NCBI GenBank assembly: GCA_964020155.1
Contig: OZ026546.1
Span: forward strand, 3,657,900-3,721,899
Length of the DNA: 64,000 nucleotides
Source: Chondrilla cf. caribensis
Lineage: Eukaryota; Porifera; Demospongiae; Chondrillida; Chondrillidae
Reading direction: 5' to 3'
The notes below the pieces were generated by a model. The model saw only the letters and a list, made by a program, of their open reading frames with translations. It was not told the DNA's origin and made no database searches. This document shows positions 49,501-60,486 of the stretch, piece by piece. The translations under genes and the position numbers were made by a program. Numbering within the stretch: the stretch's first letter is position 1; every line of letters starts with the position of its first letter.

Positions 49501-50758
49501 CAACCTTTGGATGGAGGTTCAATGGGGACAGAATACTCCAGGTCTCATCAAAATACAGCAACTCAACCAACAGAACTCACAGCTTACTCACAGTGTACAA
49601 TTTGATGGTCAGTGATGATGGAGAGTACACCTGCCAAGCAGCTAACAGATATGGCACAGACAGCACATCAGCCGAATTGACAGTCTTATGTGAGCGTCAA
49701 TATTAATATTGTTATTCAATTTATAATAGCTATAAGACATGTAGCAATGATAATACAACAGTTATTATCAAAATTCGTAGTAACAGTATACTTTTCAAAT
49801 GGTTATTTTCATCATAGTTCGGTATGTGTATGTGGGGGCGGCTTATGTGCGTGATAGTTGTGTTTGTGGGGGTTACGTCCCATGCACCAGGACATCGTTC
49901 ACACAACAGGAGGCAAATGATGTTTTCATTGAATTGGAAACACCATTTAATCATTGTTGAGTTTCCTTGTTTCAATGCATCACTCGTGAATCCAGTCCTA
50001 GTTTCAACGGTCATCCAATAGTGTTTCCTACTGAAGGAGAGCAGCATTTCCTCCTGCACACCTGCGTGTGTTCACACACATTCACTGAGCATTTCATTCA
50101 CTCTAGATGGCTTTGCTGGTTCAATGACCATTTCTTTGGCCTTAACTTTTACTTTAGGTAAGTGTAGATGATTTTTATGAATATTAATTTTATGTACTTT
50201 CATATTATGTACATAATATGTGTGCACATAATATTGCATTGTTGCAGGTGTGTATCAACCTGTTACTTTCACCCAAACTAGCTGTGGATGTAAACTAACT
50301 AAGTCTTATGAAACAATTCCCGTCTCCGTATGCGGCCCCCGAGTCTAGCTACATTAATTCAGAAGTGCTTAACATTTTATATATATATATATATATACGT
50401 TGTGATCTGTATGCCTGAATTAGTTTCAGAATATATATCATTTATATGCAATACGCACACCAATATTATACATAATATATATAATATGTATCTCGAACTG
50501 ACACTTTGACACAATGTCATGCATCATAAAAACTTCAGGTCTCTTTTCTCACTAGGTGCCTGGAGAGACAACCCAATCTACATAGATTGGATAATGTGTA
50601 AATTCATATAGAACTGTATAATTTTGAAATGTACAATTTGTTGTCGTATGCTCAATGTGCATGGTGCATGCGTACACATAATTACGTAATCCACCTATAT
50701 GGGACAATTATCTATTTATAATACTTCTGTTTGTGTGTTAGGATTGGTGTTTTTCTAG
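44934..50758 (+). CDS. Ig-FN3-Ig cell-surface protein, copy C (9 coding exons, 555 aa)
   Basis: Exons 44934-44988, 45091-45390, 46577-46879, 47049-47125, 47619-47832, 48571-48939, 49408-49689, 50107-50157 and 50742-50758 total 556 codons in frame. It differs from A and B by an extra phase-1 exon (49408-49689) encoding a second Ig domain of I-set type (FVCAALGDPP, GWRFNG, SDDGEYTCQAANRYG) between the FN3-like domain and the hydrophobic end. The Pro/Thr stalk is longer. The last exon has TAG where A and B read CAG, so the protein ends ...TLGLVFF, five residues early. The C-terminal hydrophobic signal is still there, so GPI anchoring would not be lost. Inclusion of the extra Ig exon keeps frame either way and could be alternative. 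Confidence 0.78.
45663..46049. mobile_element. hAT-type MITE, 387 bp
   Basis: Begins GGCGTAGGAACCAGGGGGGC, ends TTCCTACGCCCTTG. The flanking 9-mer ATGAGCATA is repeated exactly (45654-45662, 46050-46058); 8 of these bases would be the hAT duplication. Inner GTGCCCCCC runs are also inverted. Absent from the same intron in copies A and B. No coding capacity. Confidence 0.72.
46060..46540. repeat. AC-rich microsatellite upstream of FN3 exon, copy C
   Basis: Contains a roughly 116-bp direct duplication (ACACTCACATCCGCATGATA at 46102 and 46208), then nearly pure AC to 46536, about 40 bp before the FN3 acceptor. Confidence 0.9.
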
Positions 50759-51983
50759 CATGGATGGATTTAGCCACAAATCTTCCAGTGAGTTATCAAC
50801 AGCACCTACTGGGGATAATAACGGTTCAATGCTGTGTATGTATGATATGTTATAGTCACTAACCAGCTTTTTATTATGTCCCATATATATTAATTGTACA
50901 CAGACAATGAATACTGTATGTAGATCATGGGAGAGGGGCCTGTCAATTTGATATTGTTACCCATTGGCAACCTATGTAGCTGGGGACTAACTTATGAAGC
51001 AATTCCTGCCTTCGTATGTTGCCTGTTATTCTAGCTACATTTGGAGGTGCTTAAAAAATTCAATGCATGAGAGGGCATAGTAGAAAAACACTAAGCACCT
51101 TCTTAATAGCGTAGCTAATGGGAGTGGGGGCATATCAACCTGATATTGTTACCCAAACTAGCTGTGGATGTGAACTAACTTAGGAAACAATTTTCATCTC
51201 CATATGTGGCCCGTAACCCTAGCTAGCTACACTCGAAGGTTTTTTAATTTTATACCCTACCCTCCACTCAGTACACACCTCACAGTACAAACCTCACTGG
51301 ATACACATATTCGCGGTATACCCCCAGAGTACATGTCCACACACTCCTTCGGTTGACATTTTTCTTCTTACAGGACGATGCTTCTTGAAAGAACTATAGC
51401 ACACGTGTGTATAGGTGCATTATTTTCCATAGAAACTGTAGTTTTCTCATATTTCAATGACTTTGTAGATACATGATGTAATACTTACGTAGCTATATTA
51501 TTATAGTTTGTTTTGTGTATATCAGTTAGGATCATATTATTATGCTCAACACAATTTAAGGAAGCATCCATGATATAGCACAGCAAACTGTATGCTGCAT
51601 GCATATGCATGAGCTAGGGTCGAATGTTTATATACATTGAGAGCTTCACTGAAACACTACATGTATATTATTACAGAGATTTACTCACTCACCCTCAGCC
51701 ATCAAAAGTGAGACATTAGGCATGAATGTCTACCATTAGTACATGAGTACACATAAATAACATTCTGTGTCCCATACACACATATACGTATGTATGCATT
51801 CATAGAGCTAAAGTGTATGTAATCAACGATATACAGTTCATTTGTGACTAGCTACAGATATAATTTTATGATGAAATTAATTTTAATTTCGAACTCTTTC
51901 AGTTACAAATTCAATATCAAACATGTATAATAGTGGAAATTGTACTGTTTGTCTGTGAGTTTGACAGCACACACATAGTAGTC

Positions 51984-53966
51984 ATGGTGGTAAACAGTGC
52001 GTCCAGCTCTGAAGTAAACTGGGGAATTCATGGAAGATGGATCAAGATTCTGATAGGAGTAACTCTGGGTACGTGAGTGGCTTTAACTTGAAATGATAAA
52101 TTAAATTGATATTCAAACTATTTTGACTCAATCACTACAATATTCATATAAAAGAATTAACCTGTACATTAATATTCTTATTTTCAATAGTGGTGGTAAT
52201 GAATGCCATTAGGACTAATGGCAATACGTGTGTGATATTGCAAGAGCGACCTCGACTGTATCCAGAGAGAGTGTTGGTGGTTATTGGGGAGAGTGTCTCC
52301 ATCACCTGTATGCACAGCTCAGACACACAGGCTGAGTGGTTCAAGGACGGCAACATCCAAGTCACCCAGGGTCTGGTGCACTATCGCAAGTATTCCTACA
52401 ATACGACATTCAGCGTCTTCACCATACCACGGGTCAACGCATCACACAACAATACACACTTTCACTGCCAGCTAGCAAGTGAGATAAAGAGTGCTACAGC
52501 AACCATTTTCGTCATAGGTGAGTTAGTGCTTGCTGCTGTCCCTCAATGATATCACTTTACACTGCAACTTGGTTAGTACTGCAGGTATCTGGGTTAGCAT
52601 GTCATACATATGGTATGTACTTCTGGTTAGTGAGTACACTTCACTTAGCCCCTAGCTCATGTACGCTATGTCAACCAGTACTGATAATTAGTACCTCTGA
52701 TAAGAAGTACAGATGTGGTGTGCCCTTCAAGGTATTAGTCTTACTAAGCACATTGGGCTGTACATGTACACATGCAATAACATACATCATAATCACCCTA
52801 TATTGCCCAAAAGATAAAGCTTCAACTATCTGCATATGTACGTACTGTCCATACCTTTATACAGAACCTCCCATACTCACATACATTCGTCCAAGAACAG
52901 AGACAATCCCTTTTCTCTTATGCTGGACGTTATCCAAATCGTTCCAAAAAGAAATTGCCTACAACATGAAAATGACATCCCCTAATGGCCAATTGTGTGA
53001 CAACAATGCAGTGTCTGGGTCCTCATGTAAAGCATTGACCAATACCTGTCATTTCAGCAGCCTCAATGGAGAGATTGAAAGTGACCCTATCAGGGTGTTC
53101 TTGGAAGCAGAAATTCCAACAGACAATGGTACTAAAGTGCACAAGTCTGGAGGGTTGCAACTTTACCTACCGCGAGGTGAATATACATACGTACATATGT
53201 ATGCAAGTGCATACACACCTGAACTGTAACCAAGCATACAGAATATACGTATATATGACATCATATGCATTATTTTACAGGGATATATTTTAAAGTCTGT
53301 GTATTCAGGGGTATACGTAGGTACAACATGTATATCTCCCCAACACAGCCCTGGATACACTTTGTGTACACTTGTTAACAGTGGTCAATATCTCCAAGTA
53401 TATACGTACATGTTCTAAGCATGTTTGTGTCGATCAAAATGTACATAGTTCTAAACATGTCACTTTCAAACATACTCAACATAGGAGAAGGTGATCACTT
53501 GTATCCATGCATGCAGTAGTATTGATTAAGTATCTGTGAAATAAAACTGTATCAGTTTTAGTGCATTTTTAGACCACAAAGAGAAAGTCTTAAATACAAC
53601 GGTGTCTCTTTAATATCATATACGTACGTACATACGTACTGTATATACACATACATATGCATGTGCATACGCATGTAGGAAGAGTATAAAAATGGATGTT
53701 TGCATTTATACTGTACTTATAATGTAGATACAGTTTGTACCTATGTACATTGCCAATGTATATACCTACGTACATAGGTCCTTACAACACGAGCAACCAG
53801 TGGAACATTAGTGTTCAAGTAATGCCACCAACCAATGGAACCATAGGTACTGGATTTTACATACAATGGAAGGTATGATGTATGAAGGTCTATGCATGCA
53901 TATGCATACTATAATATGTTGACATGTTTGCACATGCATGACACACACACAATACCCACACAAACA

Positions 53967-54018
<52 letters not shown>

Positions 54019-57000
54019 GACACAAACATTCAATCAAATGACATAATTTTTTCCCAAATATTACAGTGAACATTCTTAAAGTTACATCTATGATATAGTA
54101 CATTTGTTGTGTGTTTTCAATCGCATTTCAGTTTCCATATTATGAAGCCCCAGAAAAGTTTCAAGTTCTGTATACATGTATGAATGAAAGTGAACCAGTT
54201 ATGTCTAACATAACACACAACAATGAGGCTGTTTTGTCTACTGGTGATACTTTCAATTTCACTGACAGTAAACAGTGTGCTATCACTGTCAGTGCCTGTT
54301 TGAAGGGAACGTTTTGTCAGTGGTCAGTTAAAAGTGATCCTTTTACCTTCACAGGTTGGTGAATGCATGAGAGGAAATACCTATATACACATGTACATTC
54401 ACATACGTATATGCACCAAATAAGCACACACAAACGTACATGCACACAAACACATGCACAATTGTGCACATAAACCCCATACCCACACACATACACACAC
54501 ATATACGTACGTACATACATCCAGACCCACACATATTATATGTATATATACCAATATAAACATTGAAACAGTACATACATATGTACACATGTCCATAAAC
54601 ATTACATACTGTAATTTCAATACTGCTGTCATGTTTGATGCTAATGCATAAATGTACTATGTGTTCCAATGCTGATATGTACATAGTAAGTGAACTACCA
54701 ACTAAATCTGAACACAACAGATCTGAAGACACGCCCACCACATGCCCACCAGCCACATCCACAGGTAAAGCAATGCACATGAATAATATGCATACAAACG
54801 TCACAGGAGGAAACTGCTGTTTTTGAGTATGAAACACCTTGGAATCACTGTTGAAAGACTCGACCTATTAATTTCTATGAACAATGCATTGGAACATTCA
54901 ACAAGACTTCAATGGAATTTCATCCTTAGTGAAACTGGTACTTTCCTCTTGTATGTATATGCAGTATCCTATTATACTGTATACAATGTATCTGCAGTAC
55001 ATTATGGAGATCACACAACAATGCATCCTGTAGGATTATATTACATTGCATCTGCCCATAATAACCACATACAGTATGTACAGTATATATTATATGCATT
55101 AGTAACAAGTTAAGGCTGCCTATGTGCGTATAGTGGAATATGTATGTACACATATAATAGTAACATACGTTCATACTGTATACAGTGGGACCTCTCTATT
55201 ACAAACCTCTGAGAAGTGGAAACCTCTATAATAAGGACACCATTCTGTGTCCCAGTGTAGTACTGTAGTGTATCAAGTGGCCTCTGAATTGAGGAAACCT
55301 CTGTAAAAAGGACTAAAATCAATGTCCAAAAGTGTCCATAATAGGAAGGTTCCACTGAATTAGTATATATATATGTACATATATATCTACGTATGCGTAT
55401 GTATATTCCTACATACGTACTCTATGTATATTGTGTACAGTACTGTTATTTGAATCCCTTTCAATTTCATTCCGTGCCATTCATATGTGAAGTCTTATTT
55501 GGTTTGTGTGGATATTCACTTAAATTAAAATGTAAATGTGCTAATTAATATGTGAGTGCTCACACATACCTACAGTACATGTACATGCGAGGAGTGGATG
55601 CAATTGTACTCGCATCAAGGATAGTAATAACAGAGTACATATACTGTATGTATGTATTATACATGTGTACGTACTCACTATAGGTACGTATATGTAAGTA
55701 TGTATGTATCTATGTACATATGTACAGTACATACCTTATAGCGGGAAAGTTTCGTGGACTAAGAGTTTTGCGAATTTTGTGAAGAATCTGGTATTTGTGA
55801 AAGTTTTATTCATGAACACCCAATGACGTAATCGTCTGTCAATCAATTAACGTGATGGATCACGAAACTTTTTATGGGAATTCGTGAAATTGATCATGAG
55901 TGATTCACGAAAGTTTTGTCTCGCAAAACTCTAAATACAGTATAGGTAATATTATGTATGCATGTATATTTCCATGTACATATTATGTATGTCTACTCAC
56001 TAGGGGATAGTGGTCCAATTGGACTGTACAAAGCTGCAACAATTGCCCTGGCAACAGCATTGGGACTATTATTGACAGTAGTGGTTGTAGTGAGTATAGT
56101 GTTAATCGTGAGAGAAAGGAGAAAACAAAGGATGAAACTGGACCAATGTGAGCCATATGAACTCAAGTTTACGCATCACGTGTAATTGCTATTTGTAATC
56201 AATTCAAACTATATACACTCAAACCTCCTCACAACATTACTTTTTACAAGGACAGTCTTTTCATACAATAACATGTTTTGTGGATACGGATATATTCACA
56301 TATGTACACAGTAATTGAACTGTGTATGATCTACTGAGATACGATAAAGATATAATTCTGTTACGACAGTTATGTAACTGGTTATAGTGACACAAAAAGT
56401 GAGGAGTTAGAGGTGATGTTATAAAGAAGCTTAACTGTATATCACAATATACATATATTTCGTATGTACGTATGTAGATCCTTTATCATGAGAACTGTAT
56501 TCGACATAATGTCGTGTACTGTATTCGATATAATGTCATGAGTACTGTATTCGATATAATGCCATGAGTACTGTATTCGATATAATGTCATGAGTACTGT
56601 ATTCGACATAATGTCATGAGTACTGTATTCGACATAATGCCATGAGTACTGTATTCGACATAATGTCATGAGTACTGCATTCGACATAATGTCATGAGTA
56701 CTGTATTGGACATAATGTCATGAGTACCTTATTCACTTCACTATTATTCACTGTTCACTTTAGTATTCACACATTTGGGTTACAGTAATCCTGCCGCATG
56801 CAGTTATGTAAAGTTCTTCGTGTTCCATTCATTATGCACAGGCATCAGGGATATGACAACGTTGAACATCAGTGACCGTGACACACTCACCAACCGACAA
56901 CAGGAATTCAACAGATCCTGTATAAATACTGCTGACCTAGTGGAGGACGCAGGCTACATGGTGATGCAGAATGCAGTACCTGTGAAACAGTGTAAGAGGG

Positions 57001-57071
57001 AGGAGCATAAGCCCGTCAGCCATTTTTCTTCAGCTGAACAAGAATACTGTGAAATAATTCAAAGAAAATAA
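51984..57071 (+). CDS. Transmembrane receptor: Ig, two cytokine-receptor-like FN3 modules, tyrosine-motif tail (8 exons, 497 aa)
   Basis: Exons 51984-52068, 52191-52517, 52865-53176, 53778-53872, 54132-54354, 54687-54764, 56004-56147 and 56842-57071 join to exactly 498 codons. Order: signal peptide 1-29; Ig 29-137; Cys-rich FN3-like module 138-241 (FLLCWTLS, paired Cys); second FN3-like module 242-347 ending CLKGTFCQWSVKSDPFTF, where WSVKS at 337-341 sits where class I cytokine receptors have WSxWS; Ser/Thr/Pro stalk; TM helix about 384-409 (AATIALATALGLLLTVVVVV) followed by RERRKQR. The tail has YMVM at 460-463 (YxxM, PI3K p85-type SH2 site) and YCEI at 490-493 (like the Src-SH2 pYEEI site). 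If the donor at 56148 is not used, a short tail ends at 56185 (EPYELKFTHHV). The cytokine-receptor likeness is a hypothesis; a divergent FN3 receptor is the alternative. Confidence 0.75.
53940..54018. repeat. (AC)n microsatellite in receptor intron
   Basis: About 50 bp of pure AC between the two exons of the second FN3-like module. Confidence 0.9.
55185..55357. mobile_element. MITE with CAGTGGgACCTCT ends
   Basis: CAGTGGGACCTCTCTATTA at the left and AATAGGAAGGTTCCACTG at the right, with internal copies of AACCTCTRTAATAAGGACA. This CAGTGGAACCTCT-type end is common among Tc1/mariner-like MITEs. Lies in the intron before the transmembrane exon. Confidence 0.6.
55741..55935. mobile_element. Foldback/MITE-like element rich in TTCGTGAA
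   Basis: AGAGTTTTGCGAATTTTGTG near 55768 pairs with GTCTCGCAAAACTCT at 55919, and several TTCACGAAA/TTTCGTGAT motifs occur in both orientations. The ends are not sharply defined. Confidence 0.45.
56491..56728. repeat. 26-bp tandem repeat, about 9 units
   Basis: Unit AGTACTGTATTCGACATAAT plus GTCATG, with C/T variation at GAYATAATG. Lies in the last intron of the transmembrane receptor, about 110 bp before the tail exon. Confidence 0.9.
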
Positions 57072-57695
57072 ATAGGCCGTTTCCACAATTTGGGACTTTT
57101 GTGTAATACATAATTGATGTGTGTTCATTGCTTTTATAAACATGTCATACATAATATATACAGTAATAGTTAATAATGATATAATATGTGTAATGCAGGA
57201 CTGATATTCTGCATACATACAAAATAATGTATAAAAATGGTAGTCTACATACTCTACAAACGCACACATATTATGTATACACGGTACATAAATGGAATAA
57301 TCTGTTTACATACAGTATGTATGCATAATATATGTACGTATAATATATTATGTACGTACGTACTTCGTTCATAAGGAAACCCCATTCTATATTGTAGTAT
57401 AGTGGACACCAGTGTAACAACGACATCAATTTTGTGTGCATGTCTGCAGACATTCACAAATGATACAAACTATTACAGAATATCCTCTCCACATCATACT
57501 ACGTGCGTGTTGGTGAGAAAACTGAGGTAATCCAAAATAATTGTAAAGTTCATATATGTAACACCAATATTAGTTGTATACAGCATAAAGTATAATACTG
57601 TACAGAGGTCACTATATCCATGATACTGAACTGATTATAAAGGATTTGGAAAGATAGACACTGAAGTGTAAGAATGCTTACCAGTATATTTAGAA

Positions 57696-57794
57696 GTTAA
57701 GACATAGGCACAAGGGCATTATGACATATAAATACCGAGTCCCGAGGGCGAGTGTATTTTATATGTCATAATGCCTGAGTGTCCATGTCTTAAC
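57696..57794. repeat. Hairpin with GC-rich loop (H4)
   Basis: GTTAAGACATAGGCACAAGG...CATTATGACATATAAATAC pairs with GTATTTTATATGTCATAATG...CCATGTCTTAAC. The loop is CGAGTCCCGAGGGCGAG, nearly the same as in H1 although the stems are unrelated. An outer inverted pair, AGCATCCATTGC/GTAATGGATGCT, follows at 57801-57893. Confidence 0.75.
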
Positions 57795-60043
57795 CATTAT
57801 AGCATCCATTGCTAACGCTTTATAATGTTGCTAGCGCTTTATACATTATAAAATTGCTGTATAATAGTACTGTTTCTATGGTAATGGATGCTATATAGAA
57901 ATATACAGTACACACAATACAAAAAGTACATACATACGTACATCCAGATTGGTGGCAACATTGAATAGACCTAGGGGATACTTATTCTTTGTATGCCTAT
58001 GACTTTCAGACATGACAATTTGTGTTAGTTAGGGGCACTTACAGGTCACTGCAGTGCTGGTAACCTGTTTACTGGCACACCGACATCTTTGATGTATATC
58101 TGATGTCATTGGGCAATAAATAATACATAGTACATATATACGGGTGTACAGTACATTTATACTGTACATACATTTAGTAGATACAATACATGCAGTACAT
58201 TATTATGTATAGTATACACATATGTAGTACATACATATTCGTACAAACAGTATAATATTATATGCATACAATATTATAATATACAATACAAACATACAGA
58301 TACATATAGTACATGCGTACATATGTACAATACAGTGATGAGATTCCATATAATACCTACAGTACATGGTTGTGGTACACACATACCTATAGAGCATGTG
58401 ATTAGCATGCCATAACACAAACAACCACAGTGTTAATGGTTTCCTGGACTTTAAAGGTGTACGAATCCCTTGAAGTGGGTGAAAGCCCTAAGACTCTCCC
58501 TGAAATTGTAAACTTCCTTGAAACTTACTCAGCATGCAAAGACAGTGACCATGCACAGCAAAATAGCATATCGCGACACAAGCAACCACACATATAGTGT
58601 TATTGGTTTCCTATGACTTTGTACAAAATTGATGCTTTGAAGTGGGTGGTCAGCACAGACAATGACAACAACTCAATTACTGCTAACTATTCCTTGAGGC
58701 CTCTTACACTGTGTTTATGGAATATAATTAGGGGTGGTTGCCCGGGCAACGAAGTGTAGTATAATATACAATACAAACATACAGATACATACAGTACATA
58801 TGTACATACGTATGTACAGTACGTATACAGCGATGAGATTCCATAATATATTACCTACAGTACATGGTTGTGGTACACCCATTATAGAGCATGTGATTAG
58901 CATGCCATAACACAAGCAATCACACATAATAGTGTTAATGGCTTCCTAGGCCTATGACTTCGTACAAAATTAATGCTTTGAAGTGGGGGAAAGCTCCAGG
59001 ACTTTCCCTATAAACCTCCCCAGCAACTCAATTACAGCTGATTAGGTCATTGTGAGGTCATATACATGCATTTGTTATAAAAATCACATGCTCTGATGTA
59101 TATATGCCCATGTGCATGTGCATATATATGTCCATGTACTGATGTCTGCAGATCAAGACATTCACAAGTGATACAAACTATTTCAGAATTTCCTGTCCAC
59201 ATCATACTACGTGCATGTTGGTGAGAAAACTGAGGTAATCCAAAATAATTGTGAAGTTCATATAATATGTAACACCAATATTAGTTGTATACAGTATGAA
59301 ATATAATACTGTACAGAGGTCACTACATCCATGATACTGAACTGCAATTACAAATGATTTGGAAAGATAGACACTGAAGTGCATGTTCATGTACTGACCT
59401 ATGTGGTAATTTATCTAATGTATGATATGTATATTAAGTATGTTATTATGTATATACATATACGTACGTATACGTATATAGTACATACATATACATACAG
59501 TTTACTTTTATATACATACAACATTATAATACAATACAAGCAAGATACATATATACTGTAATACATATCACGTACAATACATATAGTACATACATTTGTA
59601 CAGTGACAAAATTCCACACCTACAGTGCACAGTCATATGCATGGTACACACACTATAGAACATTACATTGTGGTTATGATGACATAACACAAGCAACCAT
59701 ACTACGTCTATTACCAATGGACTCCCCCTGCAAATGTACCTAGCTGGGCCTAACGCAGCAAAGATAATGATCACAACAATAGATACAGGTAATTAGGTCA
59801 TTGTGTAAATATGCAGCCGTTATGACAATCACATGCTCTGATGTGCATGCACCTGTCCATGTACTGAGCCTGTGTGGTACTCTATCATAATATTCAATGT
59901 ATCTATGATGTTATGGTGTACATACCTACAGTACTGCATGTATATTATTATTACACGTGTCTTATATATGTAGAGTGCTATATTACATATAATTGATATA
60001 CAACATGCACTATAGGTATATATTATAGGTATATATTATATTA

Positions 60044-60236
60044 TAACCACCGTACCTCTGATAGCCCCTGGTTACATTCAAATCAGTTTAAAAACAGCTT
60101 CAAACCACCTCAGTATGTGGTATACCTGAATAAATAATGATAAGTAACTGCCCAAATGCATTTTATGGTAATGTATAAAAACAGTTTAGACTTGAGGTGA
60201 TTTGGCATAAGCGCTTTAACGCTCTGATGTAACCAG
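60044..60236. mobile_element. 193-bp MITE, copy 1
   Basis: Nearly identical to 61465-61657. Inner ends CTGGTTACATTCAAATCAG and CTCTGATGTAACCAG form inverted repeats. The paralogous segment at about 63900-63930 (TATTATAGGTATACACATAC) lacks it, giving an empty site. Confidence 0.7.
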
Positions 60237-60486
60237 AGTACGTAAATGTATAATATCATAGTTATTATACTTTGTAAAGTATACGTACAATAGTATATGA
60301 ACATGTATAATAGACATACAGTGCATATTGCACAAATCATAATAGGAGTATATATACATGTACAAACACTGAATGTACATATATGTACATACCTATAATT
60401 ATTAATGAATCAATGGATACGTTTGGTTCATTTAACACTGTTCAGCACAATACGTGCTGCACAGGATGGGTGAAGGCTCGTAGACA

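Larger units (their letters stand above)
41150..52820 (+). repeat. Tandem cassette copy C
   Basis: Homologous to copy B from the retrotransposon fragment (TCAATCAATCAA) through the first exons of the second receptor gene. Insertions absent from B: about 41421-41790, about 41955-42540, and the hAT-type MITE at 45663-46049. C replaces about 500 bp of intron with a segment carrying an extra Ig exon (about 48950-49815). Confidence 0.85.
57072..60486. other. Repeat-rich spacer, no gene seen
   Basis: The spacer contains a direct duplication of about 220 bp (TCCACATCATACTACGTGCG at 57488; TCCACATCATACTACGTGCA at 59194). It also has three copies of a roughly 60-bp block around TAGAGCATGTGATTAGCATG (58390, 58883; diverged near 59650), a hairpin (57696-57794) and the first 193-bp MITE. 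The segment 59820-60330 is duplicated at 63690-64000. No supported ORF. Confidence 0.6.

Noticed and set aside
56842..57071. Strict ITAM or ITIM in the receptor tail
   Set aside because: The tyrosines are 30 residues apart and residues at -2 do not fit the ITIM consensus. YxxM and pYxEI-type SH2 sites fit better.
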